Below, one piece after another: positions 1 to 6,509 of a DNA stretch of 11,125 nt. Source of the stretch: an uncultured Microbacterium sp. Lineage in GTDB: Bacteria; Actinomycetota; Actinomycetes; Actinomycetales; Microbacteriaceae. A model generated the notes under the pieces. It was not told the origin of the DNA, ran no database searches, and saw only the letters and a program-made list of their open reading frames with translations. The stretch spans positions 1 through 11,125 of the forward strand of contig CALANM010000173.1 in NCBI GenBank assembly GCA_937926065.1. Direction: 5' to 3'. The first letter of the stretch is position 1; each line of letters begins with the position of its first letter. A program made the translations under genes and the position numbers.

Positions 1-511
1 CGCCCGGGCCCGGCCCGCCCTCGAAGTGCTGACCATCGCCGCGGGCGAGACGTCGGGACCTCCGCGCGCGGTGATCCCCGCGCGCGCCTCGGCGACCCTC
101 AGCGTGCGCACCGTTCCAGACCAGAGCGTGCACCGCGTCGCCGACCAGCTCCGCCGGTTCGTGGCCGAGCACATGGCGGACGGCTGCACGTACACACTCC
201 AGATCGACGAGGTCATCGCACAGGAGGCCTATACGACGCCACGCGGGCCGGAGCTGGAGGCACTCGAACGCGCCCTCGCGCGCGGATGGGGTGCGCCGCC
301 GCGCGGACGCATGGGCAACGCGGGAGGCGGCCCCGCTGATGTGCTCTCCGAAGTGCTGGGGGCACCGGTCGTGTTCCTCGGCACCGGGCTGCCCGACGAC
401 CGATGGCACGCCAACGACGAGAGCGTCCACATCGACACGCTGCTGCGCGGCGCCGCGTCGATCGCCGCTCTCTGGCACGAGCTGGGCCGGCCGCGAGAGG
501 CGAGGGCCTGA
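1..511 (+). CDS. M20-family metallopeptidase, C-terminal part (gene cut by window edge)
   Basis: The first complete codon is at position 2 and the stop is TGA at 509-511, so about 169 C-terminal residues are present and the start lies outside the window. The end of the dimerisation ('lid') domain is visible as VIPARASATLSVRTVPDQ, a typical M20 motif. It is followed by the return to the catalytic domain, ending in a GLPDD..WHANDES block whose His (codon 407-409) matches the last zinc-binding His of M20 dipeptidases and deacylases, which usually reads HAPNE or similar. Family knowledge: M20 enzymes are cytosolic dinuclear-zinc hydrolases of dipeptides, acylated amino acids or related amides. 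The substrate cannot be told from this half. The loop normally reading like REGGSIP in carnosinase-like members is here RMGNAGGGPA, so the subfamily may be divergent. Family assignment is firm, substrate unknown. Confidence 0.88.
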   Translation, partial: ARARPALEVLTIAAGETSGPPRAVIPARASATLSVRTVPDQSVHRVADQLRRFVAEHMADGCTYTLQIDEVIAQEAYTTPRGPELEALERALARGWGAPPRGRMGNAGGGPADVLSEVLGAPVVFLGTGLPDDRWHANDESVHIDTLLRGAASIAALWHELGRPREARA

Positions 512-662
512 CCCGGCGGCACGCTCGGACGAGCGCATCGGTGCGTACCGCCCCGGATCGGCTCTCGTCAACCCTCTCCCGCCGACGGCCGATCGTCGCC
601 AGCATGAACGCTGCACCATCCGGCCCGCCCGCCGGTCCACAGCACGAGGAGGCTCCCTGCCG
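512..662. other. Intergenic spacer before the permease gene
   Basis: These 151 bases separate the peptidase stop from the permease start. I see a short inverted repeat (CGACG at 583-587, CGTCG at 594-598, 6-nt loop) and the permease Shine-Dalgarno at 646-652. No convincing TANNNT -10 box at a useful distance and no U-tract terminator was recognised, so it is unclear whether the permease has its own promoter here. Confidence 0.4.
646..652 (+). promoter_or_regulatory. Ribosome binding site of the permease gene
   Basis: GAGGAGG sits 10 nt before the ATG at 663. The reading frame is open far upstream (to about 291), so this near-perfect Shine-Dalgarno, plus the N-terminal profile of the family, fixes the start at 663. 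Confidence 0.8.
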
Positions 663-2066
663 ATGACCGCTACGAAGCCGCGCCGCGCCACAGGAGAGCT
701 CAAGCCGCCGACGGAGCGACTGCGCCGCGGGATCACGGGCCCGCTCCTCTTCCTCTTCATCCTGGGTGACGTGCTCGGCGCGGGCATCTACGCCCTCATG
801 GGCGTGCTCGCCGAGAACGTGGGCGGGATGCTGTGGGCGCCGCTCGTGGTCGCCCTTCTCCTGGCCCTGCTGACAGCCGGCTCGTACGCGGAGCTCGTCA
901 CGAAGTACCCGCGCGCCGGCGGTGCCGCCGTGTTCGCACAGCGCGCGTTCCGTGTGCCGATCGTGTCGTTCCTGGTCGGATTCAGCATGCTCGCTGCCGG
1001 CGTCACGAGCGCCGCGGGTCTCTCGCTCGCGTTCGCCGGCGACTATTTCGCCACCTTCATCGACCTCCCTCCCATCCCGGTCGCTATCGCGTTCCTGCTG
1101 GTGGTGGCGGCGCTGAACATGCGCGGCATCCGTGAGTCGATGGCGGCCAACGTCGTCATGACGATCATCGAGCTCAGCGGCCTGGTGATCGTGGTCGTGG
1201 TCGTGGCCGTCATGCTCGGAGGCGGCGGAGGAGACGTCGGACGCATCACCACGCCCGCCGGAGAGACGAACATCGCGATCGCCGTGCTGGGTGCCGCGAT
1301 CATCGCCTACTACTCGTTCGTCGGCTTCGAGACGTCTGCCAACGTCATCGAGGAGGTCCGCGAACCCCGCAAGGTGTACCCGTGGGCGCTGTTCGGCGCG
1401 CTGATCACGGCCGGCGTCGTCTACGTGCTCGTGGGTCTGGCGAGCGCGATCGCCCTCCCGGCCGACGAGCTCGCGGCATCCTCCGGGCCGCTCCTGGCCG
1501 TGGTGGAGGCGAGCGGCGTCGCGATCCCGTCGTGGCTGTTCAGCCTCATCGCCCTGATCGCGGTCGCCAACGGCGCTCTGCTCACGATGATCATGTCCAG
1601 CCGCCTGGCATTCGGCATGGCCGAGCAGGACCTGCTGCCCAGTCCGCTCGCCCGGGTGCTCCCCCGGCGGCGGACGCCGTGGGTCGCGATCCTGGTCACG
1701 ACGGCCGTCGCTGTGCTGCTGACGCTGGTGGGCGACCTCTCGACGCTCGCCGAGACAGTCGTGCTGCTCCTGCTGTTCGTCTTCATCAGCACCAACATCG
1801 CGGTGCTCGTGCTGCGCCGCGACAAGGTCGAGAACGACCACTTCCGGGTCTGGACGTTCGTGCCGGTGCTCGGCGTCGCCTCGTGCGTGCTGCTGCTCAC
1901 CCAGCAGCGCCCGATCGTGTGGCTCTTCGGGGCCGTGCTGCTCGCGGTCGGGGTCGTGCTGCACCTCGTCGCCCAGTGGGGACGCCGGCGCAGCGGCGCG
2001 GTCGATGCGCCGGAGACCGAGCCGGTCAGCGAGACGGGGAGCGAGGGATCTCGGCGCCCTCGTTGA
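663..2066 (+). CDS. APC-superfamily amino-acid permease
   Basis: A 467-residue polytopic membrane protein, the usual length for amino acid/polyamine/organocation (APC) transporters, which move amino acids or amines across the cytoplasmic membrane, usually coupled to H+ or by exchange. A basic cytoplasmic N-terminus (1-24) precedes TM1, which carries the unwound-helix signature GAGIY at 39-43. The TM6 region at 216-240 has the family pattern SFVGFE followed by EEVREPRKVYP. About 12 hydrophobic segments can be traced up to about residue 437, followed by a charged tail. The start at ATG 663 is supported by a strong Shine-Dalgarno and by the fact that residues further upstream would be a poor-quality GC-rich extension. 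The 3' end overlaps the minus-strand DUF808 gene by 41 bp. Substrate specificity is not readable; the neighbouring M20 peptidase would fit amino-acid or peptide catabolism, but that is inference. Confidence 0.93.
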   Translation: MTATKPRRATGELKPPTERLRRGITGPLLFLFILGDVLGAGIYALMGVLAENVGGMLWAPLVVALLLALLTAGSYAELVTKYPRAGGAAVFAQRAFRVPIVSFLVGFSMLAAGVTSAAGLSLAFAGDYFATFIDLPPIPVAIAFLLVVAALNMRGIRESMAANVVMTIIELSGLVIVVVVVAVMLGGGGGDVGRITTPAGETNIAIAVLGAAIIAYYSFVGFETSANVIEEVREPRKVYPWALFGALITAGVVYVLVGLASAIALPADELAASSGPLLAVVEASGVAIPSWLFSLIALIAVANGALLTMIMSSRLAFGMAEQDLLPSPLARVLPRRRTPWVAILVTTAVAVLLTLVGDLSTLAETVVLLLLFVFISTNIAVLVLRRDKVENDHFRVWTFVPVLGVASCVLLLTQQRPIVWLFGAVLLAVGVVLHLVAQWGRRRSGAVDAPETEPVSETGSEGSRRPR

Positions 2067-2943
2067 ACACGGGCCGCCGGCCGAACAGCCGCGCGAAGCC
2101 GAGCACGACGCCCACCACGACGAGACCCACGGCCAGACCGACGACGGCCGAGACCGCGGTGTCGCCGACCCACACCACGACGCCGCCGAGCGGCTCGAGG
2201 GCGTGCTCGACAGCGTGGAGGAGCTCCACGGGGAGCGCCCAGCCGACCTCGCCGAGATTCGAGAGCACGAGGTGTCCGCCGACCCACAGCATCGCGACGG
2301 TGCCGACGACGCTGATGACGAGGAAGACAGCGGGCATGGAGCGGACGATGCGGGTTCCGGTGTGGCGCACGCGCCGTGAATCGTGCTTGGCCAGGCGGAG
2401 ACCGATGTCGTCGATCTTCACGAGGAGCGCGACGGCGCCGTAGACGACGCCCGTCATGAGCACGGCGATGAGCGCGAGCACGGCCACGCGCGTCCAGAAG
2501 GACAGGTCGGGGTCGATGTTCGACAGTGAGATGAGCATGATCTCGGTCGAGAGGATGAGGTCGGTGCGGACCGCTCCCAGCACGAGCCGCTTCTCGTCGC
2601 GGCCGCCCTCCTCTTCGTGCCCGTGCCCGAAGCCGAACCACTCCAGCACCTTCTCCGCGCCTTCGAAGCACAGGTAGGTGCCGCCGATGATCAGCAGGTA
2701 TGGAAGCACCCACGGGGCGAACGCCGTGAGCAGCAGCGCCGCCGGGATGATGATGAGGAACTTGTTCGCGAGCGACCCGAGGGCGATCCTTCCGACCACC
2801 GGAAGCTCCCGGGCGGGGGTGATGCCCTGCACATACTGCGGGGTGACGGCAGCGTCGTCGATGACGACTCCGGCCGACTTCGCCGACGCCTTAAGTGCAG
2901 CGCTGAGGATGTCGTCGACGACAGCGAGCAGACCAACGGACAA
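2026..2943 (-). CDS. DUF808 (YedI-type) inner-membrane protein
   Basis: Predicted 305 residues, close to the E. coli YedI length. DUF808 hallmarks are present: an N-terminal LLAVVDDI segment followed by a long Ala/Lys helix, AGVVIDDAAVTP (24-35), a TM segment at about 62-88, and the highly conserved block GAVRTDLILSTEIMLISL at 123-140. More TM helices lie at about 152-176, 200-222 and 258-286. Biochemical function of DUF808 is unknown; it is a cytoplasmic-membrane protein. Start choice: an ATG at 2988 lies in frame but has no Shine-Dalgarno and would add 15 residues the family lacks. TTG at 2943-2941 is preceded by AGGGGG with a 5-nt spacer and gives MSVGLLAVVDD, so TTG is preferred. An acidic Gly/His/Glu loop (104-117, GFGHGHEEEGGRDE) could bind metal, but this is only suggestive. 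The gene is convergent with the permease and divergent from the gene at 3055. Confidence 0.9.
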   Translation of the reverse strand: MSVGLLAVVDDILSAALKASAKSAGVVIDDAAVTPQYVQGITPARELPVVGRIALGSLANKFLIIIPAALLLTAFAPWVLPYLLIIGGTYLCFEGAEKVLEWFGFGHGHEEEGGRDEKRLVLGAVRTDLILSTEIMLISLSNIDPDLSFWTRVAVLALIAVLMTGVVYGAVALLVKIDDIGLRLAKHDSRRVRHTGTRIVRSMPAVFLVISVVGTVAMLWVGGHLVLSNLGEVGWALPVELLHAVEHALEPLGGVVVWVGDTAVSAVVGLAVGLVVVGVVLGFARLFGRRPVFNEGAEIPRSPSR

Positions 2944-2948
2944 TGCGA

Positions 2949-2954
2949 CCCCCT
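2949..2954 (-). promoter_or_regulatory. Ribosome binding site selecting a TTG start for the DUF808 gene
   Basis: On the minus strand AGGGGG lies 5 nt before TTG (2943-2941). No comparable purine run precedes the in-frame ATG at 2988, so this site decides the start. Confidence 0.65.
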
Positions 2955-2964
2955 GAACAAGTAG

Positions 2965-2977
2965 TTGCAGAGTGCAA
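2965..2977. promoter_or_regulatory. Candidate operator, TTGCA-GAG-TGCAA inverted repeat
   Basis: Perfect 5-bp half-sites separated by 3 bp lie in the divergent region, 22 bp upstream of the DUF808 TTG start. On the minus strand a TACGTT hexamer (2982-2977) next to it could be a -10 box, which would put the transcription start inside the palindrome. The geometry suits a dimeric repressor such as MarR or TetR families, but no cognate regulator is in the window. Could be chance. Confidence 0.35.
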
Positions 2978-3042
2978 ACGTACGACACCGGGGCGTCTGC
3001 CCGCGCACGTCCGACACCCAGGGCGCGCAGAGTCCCGGCGCG

Positions 3043-3048
3043 TATCCT
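3043..3048 (+). promoter_or_regulatory. -10 box (TATCCT) for a leaderless transcript
   Basis: TATCCT matches TANNNT and is followed by exactly 6 nt and then GTG at 3055. A transcription start at the normal distance (+1 seven bases after the last T) coincides with the first base of the start codon. There is no Shine-Dalgarno. No clear -35 element was found. Confidence 0.6.
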
Positions 3049-3054
3049 CGTTGC

Positions 3055-3954
3055 GTGACGCTCCTCGACGCCCTCCCCGACGCCGCTCGTGCGGTGCTGT
3101 CGGCGTCACAGTGGCGCGAGAGGGAGCGCGAGCACGCCGCTCGGGTCGACTCGCTCACCGCCGGCCGTCGCGCGCGCGTGGCGCGCGGTGAGACGCACCC
3201 GGTGGATGACTTCCTGTACACGTACTACAGCTACAAGCCGTCGCTGATCCGCCGGTGGCATCCGGGCGCCGGAGTGGTGCTGCAGGGTGCAGCCGCCGAG
3301 CCGCGTGCACAGTGGCGCTTCTATCGCGCGGAGGGGGAAGACCTGACGGTGGACGCCGAGGGCTTCGTGCGCGAGAAGGAGCTGCTCGTCACGGGGGTCG
3401 CCCGTATCCTGCGTGCGACCCGCTCGCGCCGGGCGCAGTTCGGCTGCTTCGGGCTGCATGAGTGGGCGATGGTCTACCGGCAGGCAGAGCACCGGCATCC
3501 GGTCCCGCTTCGCCTCGGCCGGAACGGCACGGATGCCGTGGTCGACGCGCACCCCCTGGGGTGCACGCACTTCGACGCGTTCCGGTTCTTCACTCCGGAT
3601 GCCGTGCCCCGCAACCGCACGGCGCTCAGCCGGGAGCAGCAGGCGGCCACGGAGCAGTCGGGGTGCCTGCACGCGAACATGGACCTCTACAAGTGGGCGG
3701 TCAAGCTCGGCCCGCTCGTGCGCGGACGGCTGCTGCTCGAATGCTTCGAGCTGGCCCGCGACATCCGCGAGCTCGACATGCGCGCCTCCCCCTACGACCT
3801 GACCGACTGGGGATTCGAGCCCGTGCCGATCGAGACGCCCGAGGGCAAGGCTCAGTACGTCGCCGAGCAGCGCGGCTTCGCCGACCGTGCCGAGCCCTTG
3901 CGGGCCGAGCTGCTCGCGGTCGCCGAGGCGGCGCTGGCCTCCACTCCCCGCTGA
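3055..3954 (+). CDS. Conserved actinobacterial protein of uncertain function (often labelled 3-methyladenine DNA glycosylase)
   Basis: 299 residues, soluble, no signal peptide or TM segment. From memory, close relatives in Actinobacteria carry the database name '3-methyladenine DNA glycosylase'. I see no helix-hairpin-helix-GPD motif and no AAG-type signature, so I treat that name as unproven. Blocks that look strongly constrained are THPVDDFLYTYYSYKPSLIRRWHPG (48-72), QFGCFGLHEWAMVYR (128-142), CTHFDAFRFFTP (170-181) and SGCLHANMDLYKWAVKLGPL (202-221), then DIRELDMRASPYDL. They are rich in Cys, His, Asp, Glu and aromatics (C131, H135, E136, H172, D174, C204, H206, D210), as expected of an active or metal site. 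Start GTG 3055 is chosen because a -10 box lies 6 nt before it and the frame opens only in non-coding-like sequence upstream. It is monocistronic, with the MATE gene 138 bp behind. Confidence 0.8.
   Translation: MTLLDALPDAARAVLSASQWREREREHAARVDSLTAGRRARVARGETHPVDDFLYTYYSYKPSLIRRWHPGAGVVLQGAAAEPRAQWRFYRAEGEDLTVDAEGFVREKELLVTGVARILRATRSRRAQFGCFGLHEWAMVYRQAEHRHPVPLRLGRNGTDAVVDAHPLGCTHFDAFRFFTPDAVPRNRTALSREQQAATEQSGCLHANMDLYKWAVKLGPLVRGRLLLECFELARDIRELDMRASPYDLTDWGFEPVPIETPEGKAQYVAEQRGFADRAEPLRAELLAVAEAALASTPR
3257..3603. repeat. Cluster of the dispersed GGATGCC/GGCATCC word
   Basis: Four copies of the heptamer or its complement occur here, at 3257, 3494, 3531 and 3597, all inside one gene. Elsewhere in the window the word recurs on both strands (for example 1125, 1475, 4890, 5417, 7101, 8283, 8746, 9801, 9933, 11059, 11074). 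It is a dispersed short word and not a tandem array. Confidence 0.5.
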
Positions 3955-3955
3955 G

Positions 3956-3990
3956 GGCGCGCCAGGCGCCGTTGCGGATCATGCGGATCC
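3956..3990. other. Short hairpins after the 299-aa gene
   Basis: GGCGC (3956-3960) and GCGCC (3966-3970) can form a 5-bp stem with a 5-nt loop directly after the TGA. A second small inverted repeat, GGATC/GATCC, lies at 3976-3980 and 3986-3990, within a tandem TGCGGATC pair (3973 and 3982). No U-tract follows, so a terminator role is weakly supported. Confidence 0.25.
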
Positions 3991-4012
3991 CTCACGTTCA
4001 CATGTTCTTCTC

Positions 4013-4024
4013 CGAATCGATTCG
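4013..4024. promoter_or_regulatory. Perfect 12-bp palindrome CGAATCGATTCG, candidate operator
   Basis: A perfect 12-bp palindrome in otherwise much more GC-rich DNA, ending 1 bp before the TAGCAT -10 box of the MATE gene. A protein bound here would block the spacer of that promoter. The central CG with AT-flanked arms resembles LacI-family operators, and TetR or MarR proteins also use such sites. No regulator gene is adjacent, so the binding protein is unknown. Confidence 0.45.
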
Positions 4025-4025
4025 A

Positions 4026-4031
4026 TAGCAT
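4026..4031 (+). promoter_or_regulatory. -10 box (TAGCAT) of the MATE gene
   Basis: TAGCAT fits TANNNT and would start transcription near 4038, giving a leader of about 55 nt before ATG 4093. No good -35 hexamer lies at 17 nt. The leader carries only a weak GAGAG ribosome site at 4082-4086. Confidence 0.45.
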
Positions 4032-4092
4032 GGGGGACGCCGCAGTCGCGGACCTTCCCCTGCTCGCTTCTTCTCCTTCCTGAGAGCACCCC

Positions 4093-5613
4093 ATGGCACG
4101 CACCCTCACCACCGGCAGCCCGTGGCGAGTCATCCTCCTCTTCTCGGTTCCCCTGCTCATCGGAAACGTCGTGCAGCAGCTGTACCAGGTGGCCGATGCG
4201 ATCGTCGTCGGCCGGTGGCTCGGGGTCGACGCTCTCGCCTCGGTGGGGGCGACGGGCAGCCTGCTCTTCCTGCTGCTCGGATTCGCCTGGGGACTCACGT
4301 CTGGCTTCGCCATCCCGACGGCGCAGGCATTCGGCGCGCGTGACTACGAGGGCGTGCGCCGCTCGGTGGTCGCGGGCACGATCCTCACCGGCATCACGAG
4401 CGTCGTGCTCACCGTGGGGGCGCCGTTCCTCGCCGAGCCGGCGCTCACCCTCCTGCAGACGCCGCCGGAGCTGATGGACGACGCCGTCGTCTTCGCCCAG
4501 ATCAGCTTCCTGGGCGGCAGCACGATGATGTTCTTCAACTACCTGTCGGCGATCATCCGCGCGATCGGCGACTCGCGCACACCGCTCATCTTCCTGACGC
4601 TGTCATGCCTGCTCAACGTCGCGCTCGTGATCCTCATGGTCGGCCCGTGGGGCTGGGGCGTCGCCGGTGCGGCGCTCGCGACGGTCGTGTCGCAGGCGGT
4701 GTCGGTGCTGCTGTGCCTCGAGTACGTGCGCCGGCGCGTTCCCGTGCTGCGCGTGACCCGCGCCGACTGGCGGTTCTCCCGAGAAGACCTCGGGCTGCAC
4801 CTCAAGCTCGGCCTGCCCATGGGCTTCCAGTCGTCGATCATCGGCATCGGCACCGTCGCCGTGCAGGTGCGACTGAACGACCTCGGCGCGGATGCCGTCG
4901 CCGCCTACACCGCCGCGTCGCGCGTCGACGGTCTCGCCGTCGCGCTCCTCATGTCGCTGGGGCTCGCGACCTCGATGTACGTCGCGCAGAACTTCGGCGG
5001 CGGCCGGCCCGACCGCATCCGCCGCGGCGTCGTGCAGGCGACGTGGCTCGCGATCGGCGCCGCGCTCGTGCTCGGCGCTCTGCTGGTGGCCTTCGGTGCG
5101 GGTCTCGTGCGCGTGTTCGTCGGCGACGGGTCTGACGAGGTCGTGCGCCTCGCCGCCCTCATGCTCCTCATCAACGGCCTGACGTACACGGCGCTGGCCG
5201 TGCTGTTCATCCACCGCGGCGCACTGCAGGGCCTCGGACACACGGTCATCCCGACCATCACGGGAGTGGTCGAGCTCGGCGCCCGCATGGGGGCGGCCGT
5301 CGTGCTGGGCGGGGTCTTCGGCTTCGCCGGCGTCGCCTGGAGCAACCCGCTCGCGTGGATCGGCGCCGTCGTCATCCTCGTCCCCGCCTACATCCGCGAA
5401 CACCGCAGGCTCGGACGGATGCCGGTGACCCCGGCCGTGCCCACGCCGACGGCGGCGATCCCCGTCATCGGACCGACCGACGGCTCGATGGTGGTCGACG
5501 CGATCGTGACCCAGCCGGTCCAGCTCCCGCAGCAGCCGAGCGGGTCGCAGCGCGGAAGCCTCGTGCGGGTGTTCGCACGCCGCCGCGCGCGCGAGCGCGT
5601 CTCCTCGCGCTGA
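4093..5613 (+). CDS. MATE-family multidrug/metabolite efflux transporter
   Basis: 506 residues. The two MatE repeats are clear. The first begins at residue 12 with VILLFSVPLLIGNVVQQLYQ and a VADAIVVGRWLG stretch (33-44), and has IRAIGDSRTPLIF at 155-167. The second begins at about 236 with LKLGLPMGFQSSI and has HRGALQGLGHTVIP at 374-387. About 12 TM helices are expected up to residue about 433. Family knowledge: MATE proteins are cytoplasmic-membrane antiporters that expel cationic drugs or metabolites using H+ or Na+ gradients. The first-repeat pattern is of the DinF-like/NorM-like general type; substrate unknown. Odd feature: a 65-70 residue Pro/Thr/Val/Gln-rich, then basic, C-terminal tail (about 440-506) beyond the last helix, longer than usual. 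The ATG at 4093 follows a weak GAGAG. A promoter with an abutting palindrome lies upstream, suggesting repressor control. Confidence 0.93.
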   Translation: MARTLTTGSPWRVILLFSVPLLIGNVVQQLYQVADAIVVGRWLGVDALASVGATGSLLFLLLGFAWGLTSGFAIPTAQAFGARDYEGVRRSVVAGTILTGITSVVLTVGAPFLAEPALTLLQTPPELMDDAVVFAQISFLGGSTMMFFNYLSAIIRAIGDSRTPLIFLTLSCLLNVALVILMVGPWGWGVAGAALATVVSQAVSVLLCLEYVRRRVPVLRVTRADWRFSREDLGLHLKLGLPMGFQSSIIGIGTVAVQVRLNDLGADAVAAYTAASRVDGLAVALLMSLGLATSMYVAQNFGGGRPDRIRRGVVQATWLAIGAALVLGALLVAFGAGLVRVFVGDGSDEVVRLAALMLLINGLTYTALAVLFIHRGALQGLGHTVIPTITGVVELGARMGAAVVLGGVFGFAGVAWSNPLAWIGAVVILVPAYIREHRRLGRMPVTPAVPTPTAAIPVIGPTDGSMVVDAIVTQPVQLPQQPSGSQRGSLVRVFARRRARERVSSR

Positions 5614-5620
5614 GCGCCGC

Positions 5621-5651
5621 TCGTCGACGCCCCGCCGCCGCTGGTCGACGA
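5621..5651. other. Inverted repeat after the MATE gene (weak terminator candidate)
   Basis: TCGTCGAC (5621-5628) and GTCGACGA (5644-5651) are perfect 8-bp inverted copies around a 15-nt loop, starting 7 nt after the MATE stop codon. No U-run follows. It may act as a 3' stem-loop, but each arm contains the common GTCGAC word, so chance is possible. Confidence 0.3.
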
Positions 5652-5671
5652 CGCCGGCCCGGTGGGGGCGC

Positions 5672-5685
5672 AGGAGGAGCAGAAT
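5672..5685 (+). promoter_or_regulatory. Start signals of the alpha/beta hydrolase gene
   Basis: Two alternatives overlap. AGGAGGAG (5672-5679) is a strong Shine-Dalgarno but sits 12 nt before GTG 5692. CAGAAT (5680-5685) keeps the key -10 bases A2 and T6 and is exactly 6 nt before that GTG, which would allow a leaderless transcript. Both point to GTG 5692 as the start. Confidence 0.45.
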
Positions 5686-5691
5686 CGACGG

Positions 5692-6492
5692 GTGACCACT
5701 TCGCTGACTCAGCTGACTGAGATGCCCGACCCGCAGTACATCATGGTCGGCGACGGACACCGCGTCGCGACCTACTCGTGGGGCGGCGACGAGCTTCCGA
5801 CCGTCGTCCTCGTGCACGGGTTCGCGTCCAACACGCGCGACAACTGGGTGAACACGGGCTGGGTGCGCGACCTGCAGCGTGCGGGATACCGAGTGCTCGC
5901 GATAGACCAGCGCGGACACGGCGCCAGCGACAAGCCCCACGACCCCCGCGACTACTCGCTGCGCGAGCTCGCGAGCGACGTCGAAGCGGTGCTCGACACG
6001 TACCTCGTGAGCGAGGCCTTCTACGTCGGCTACTCCCTCGGCGCGCGCGTCGGCTGGGAGGTGCTGCAGGACATCGCGCCGCGCATCCCTCGCGGCGTGC
6101 TGGGAGGCGTCCCCGACGGCATCCCCCTCGCCCGGCTCGACCTCGACCAGGTGCGCGCGTTCGCCGACGAGGGGACCCCCGTCACCGACCCCGTGACCCA
6201 GAACTACATCAGGCTCACGGAGCGCGTCGCCGGCAACGACCTGCACGCGCTGCTCGCCATCGCCGGCGGACTGCGAGCGTCGAAGCAGGTCGACCCCGAC
6301 CCCTCGCACGCACCGTCACAGCCTGTGCTGTTCGCCACCGGCACCCTCGATGCGATCATCGAGGGGTCGAAGGCGCTCGCCGAAGCCTGCCCGCAGGGTC
6401 GCTTCGTCGAGATCCCGGGGCGGCACCACTTCAACGCACCCGGAGCGCGCGCGTTCCGCGACGCGGCGATCGCGTTCCTCGCCGGCGAATGA
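5692..6492 (+). CDS. Alpha/beta-fold hydrolase
   Basis: 266 residues counted from GTG 5692, a typical size for a single-domain alpha/beta hydrolase. The oxyanion-hole motif HGF is at 42-44. The nucleophile elbow is GYSLG at 113-117 with Ser115. The acid is probably Asp220 in GTLD, and the catalytic His is in the RHHF motif (His245/246, the second being the usual position). The lid region between about 133 and 205 is short. There is no signal peptide, so the enzyme is cytoplasmic. The sequence VLAIDQRGHGASDKP (68-82) is common to the esterase, epoxide hydrolase and haloperoxidase branches, so substrate is open. The start is chosen for its -10 and Shine-Dalgarno spacing; ATG 5722 is an alternative that would remove 10 residues. 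The oxidoreductase gene starts 30 bp downstream, but with its own promoter. Confidence 0.9.
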   Translation: MTTSLTQLTEMPDPQYIMVGDGHRVATYSWGGDELPTVVLVHGFASNTRDNWVNTGWVRDLQRAGYRVLAIDQRGHGASDKPHDPRDYSLRELASDVEAVLDTYLVSEAFYVGYSLGARVGWEVLQDIAPRIPRGVLGGVPDGIPLARLDLDQVRAFADEGTPVTDPVTQNYIRLTERVAGNDLHALLAIAGGLRASKQVDPDPSHAPSQPVLFATGTLDAIIEGSKALAEACPQGRFVEIPGRHHFNAPGARAFRDAAIAFLAGE

Positions 6493-6509
6493 CCCCTCGC
6501 GCGGGGGAT

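Noticed and set aside
213..1964. 583-codon open frame on the minus strand opposite the permease
   Set aside because: Its translation is Arg/His/Asp/Glu/Gln-rich low complexity, the typical antisense shadow of a GC3-rich gene; the plus-strand permease has clear TM and family motifs and a Shine-Dalgarno.
1421..2713. 430-codon minus-strand frame covering the ends of the permease and DUF808 genes
   Set aside because: Arg-rich composition with no motifs; it runs in another frame of the real DUF808 gene.
3462..4028. 188-codon plus-strand frame running to the MATE promoter
   Set aside because: Arg/Ala/Pro-rich out-of-frame reading of the 299-aa gene with no start signal.
3955..4092. Possible rho-independent terminator or attachment-site-like repeats between the 299-aa gene and MATE
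   Set aside because: The hairpin stems are only 5 bp with no U-tract, and the TGCGGATC direct pair is too short to be a meaningful repeat; only the 4013-4024 palindrome was kept as a candidate.
4603..6309. 568-codon open frame on the minus strand across the MATE and hydrolase genes
   Set aside because: It spans two well-supported plus-strand genes and the gap between them, has shadow-like composition (Val/His/Arg/Asp-rich) and no recognisable domain.
6493..6507. CCCC/GGGG hairpin between the hydrolase and oxidoreductase genes
   Set aside because: Only a 4-bp stem with a 6-7-nt loop and no U-run; not strong enough to call a terminator.
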